Assembly (NCBI GenBank): GCA_025350775.1
Contig: JANXXF010000338.1
Location: 1-6,373 of the forward strand
Direction of reading: 5' to 3'
Source: Actinomycetes bacterium
GTDB lineage: Bacteria; Actinomycetota; Thermoleophilia; Gaiellales; Gaiellaceae
DNA: 6,373 nucleotides
The notes under the pieces were generated by a model, which saw only the letters and a program-made list of their open reading frames with translations, did not search any database and was not told the origin of the DNA. Position numbers and translations under genes: made by a program. Shown piece after piece: positions 5,562-6,373 of the stretch; position 1 is the first letter of the stretch, and the number at the start of each line of letters is the position of its first letter.

Positions 5562-6373
5562 GGCTCAGCCGGTCCCTGCTCGACGATGTCGACGAGCGCC
5601 ATGATCTCGTCAGGCCCAGGCGCGACCGGCGACCAGGCGAGGCGTTCCGCCGCGCCTGCTGCCGTCGCGTCTCCTCGCTCCAACACCCGGGCCAGCAGGC
5701 TCAGTGCGCGGCGGCGGTCGGCGGCCGGGCGGAGCGTCGAGGCGCGCGCGAGCTCGAGCGCCCTCCCGAGCTCACTGAGGCGTGCCCGCGCCTGCTGGCG
5801 CTCGCGCGTGAACGACCTGACGGCGAGCCCGGCAGCGAGAAGCGCGCCCAGCCCCAACAGCCCTGCCGCGACCTCGAGCCACACGGCGGCGTGTGCCGGA
5901 CTCACCGGGAACGACGGGCCGGGCAGCCCGACCTCTCGCTGGAACGGCGGTGTCTCGGCGTAGGCGGCGGCGGCCGAGGCACGGCCCGCGACCGTCACCT
6001 TCGGCCATGCCCCCGTGACGACTGCGGTGCTCCCGTCGCGCAGCTTCGCCTCGACCCGTACCGGCGTCAGGGCAACGGTACGCGAGCGCCCCGACGGGAC
6101 GCAGTCCTCGCCGATGCAGGCGGCCACGAGCCGGTAGCGCAGCACCGTCAGGCCGCCGGCGTCGACGTGCGACACGCGCGCGGGCTCTAGCTCGCTGAGC
6201 GGCGCCACGCCGACGGAGGCGTGCACCGCCCGCGGGTCGACCAGCCGCCGGTCGACGGTCACGTCCACCTCGCCGCGGGCCGGGTCGCCGAAGGAGACTG
6301 ACGATGGCGTCAGCGACACCCTGACGGTGATGGGTGCCGTGGTGGGCTCGGCGGCGCGGGCGGCGCCGGCAGC
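5558..6373 (-). CDS. BatD-like membrane-anchored protein, 5' end outside the window
   Basis: The reading frame stays open to the window edge, so the 271 visible residues lack the true start; the GTG at 6319 is internal. The fragment opens with an Ala-rich stretch (AAGAARAAEPTTAP) that looks like the end of a Sec signal peptide. A beta-rich extracytoplasmic region of about 145 residues follows, with a cysteine pair at fragment residues 86 and 91 (CIGEDC). One transmembrane helix lies near 163-186. An Arg/Glu/Ala-rich cytoplasmic tail follows, with helices such as ARARLSELGRALELARAST. Signal peptide, Ig-like exterior, single helix and small cytoplasmic tail match the layout of BatD-type proteins in MoxR/Bat operons, and two VWA genes follow directly. 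I see no catalytic motif. The role is inferred as an accessory or scaffold protein of a membrane VWA complex. The stop overlaps the next start by 4 bases. Confidence is high that it is a gene and moderate for the BatD-like label, which rests on architecture and context. Confidence 0.75.
   Translation of the reverse strand, partial: AAGAARAAEPTTAPITVRVSLTPSSVSFGDPARGEVDVTVDRRLVDPRAVHASVGVAPLSELEPARVSHVDAGGLTVLRYRLVAACIGEDCVPSGRSRTVALTPVRVEAKLRDGSTAVVTGAWPKVTVAGRASAAAAYAETPPFQREVGLPGPSFPVSPAHAAVWLEVAAGLLGLGALLAAGLAVRSFTRERQQARARLSELGRALELARASTLRPAADRRRALSLLARVLERGDATAAGAAERLAWSPVAPGPDEIMALVDIVEQGPAEP

Noticed and set aside
4398..5963. 521-codon plus-strand open frame opposite the VWA and TPR-like genes
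   Set aside because: It is a by-product of high GC on the opposite strand. The translation is Arg/Ala/Pro-rich with no domain, membrane segment or recognisable motif, and it lies antisense to well-supported genes.

Overview
The window is GC-rich DNA (roughly 70% by eye) with five protein-coding genes. All lie on the minus strand and are packed tightly, with strong G/C preference at third codon positions. This looks like a high-GC bacterium, most plausibly an actinomycete-type lineage, possibly Thermoleophilia-like. The taxonomic call is inference from composition and gene style, because no rRNA or marker gene is present.

Reading in the direction of transcription (high to low coordinates), the first four genes form one compact operon of the MoxR-associated / Bat (aerotolerance) type. 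They are: a secreted, membrane-anchored BatD-like protein cut by the window edge (5558-6373); a membrane-anchored von Willebrand factor A (VWA) protein (4734-5561); a small membrane protein with a TPR-like C-terminal half (3958-4737); and a second membrane-anchored VWA protein with BatA/BatB topology (2976-3950). The first two junctions are 4-base stop/start overlaps (GTGA, ATGA) and the third is a 7-base gap, so translational coupling is likely. In known Bat operons a MoxR AAA+ ATPase and a DUF58 protein usually lie upstream. Here they would be beyond position 6373 and cannot be seen. Both VWA domains keep the metal-binding MIDAS residues.

The operon ends in a strong GC-rich hairpin (2937-2968). 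It is followed by a weak candidate promoter and a good ribosome binding site for the last gene (40-2871). That gene encodes a 943-residue secreted protein: an eight-bladed PQQ-dehydrogenase-like beta-propeller followed by about 370 residues of carboxypeptidase-regulatory-like / Ig-like beta domains. It has the scaffold of a quinoprotein alcohol dehydrogenase, but several catalytic and cofactor-contact residues are substituted and there is no haem motif. The first 39 bases hold nothing I can assign.

The two most unusual features are a nine-copy 18-bp in-frame tandem repeat, which gives the TPR-like protein an arginine-spaced N-terminal arm, and the degenerate active site of the propeller protein. 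I see no CRISPR array, transposon, tRNA, rRNA or obvious phage gene. The window does not clearly show a new system; it shows a divergent Bat-like operon beside an unusual propeller protein.
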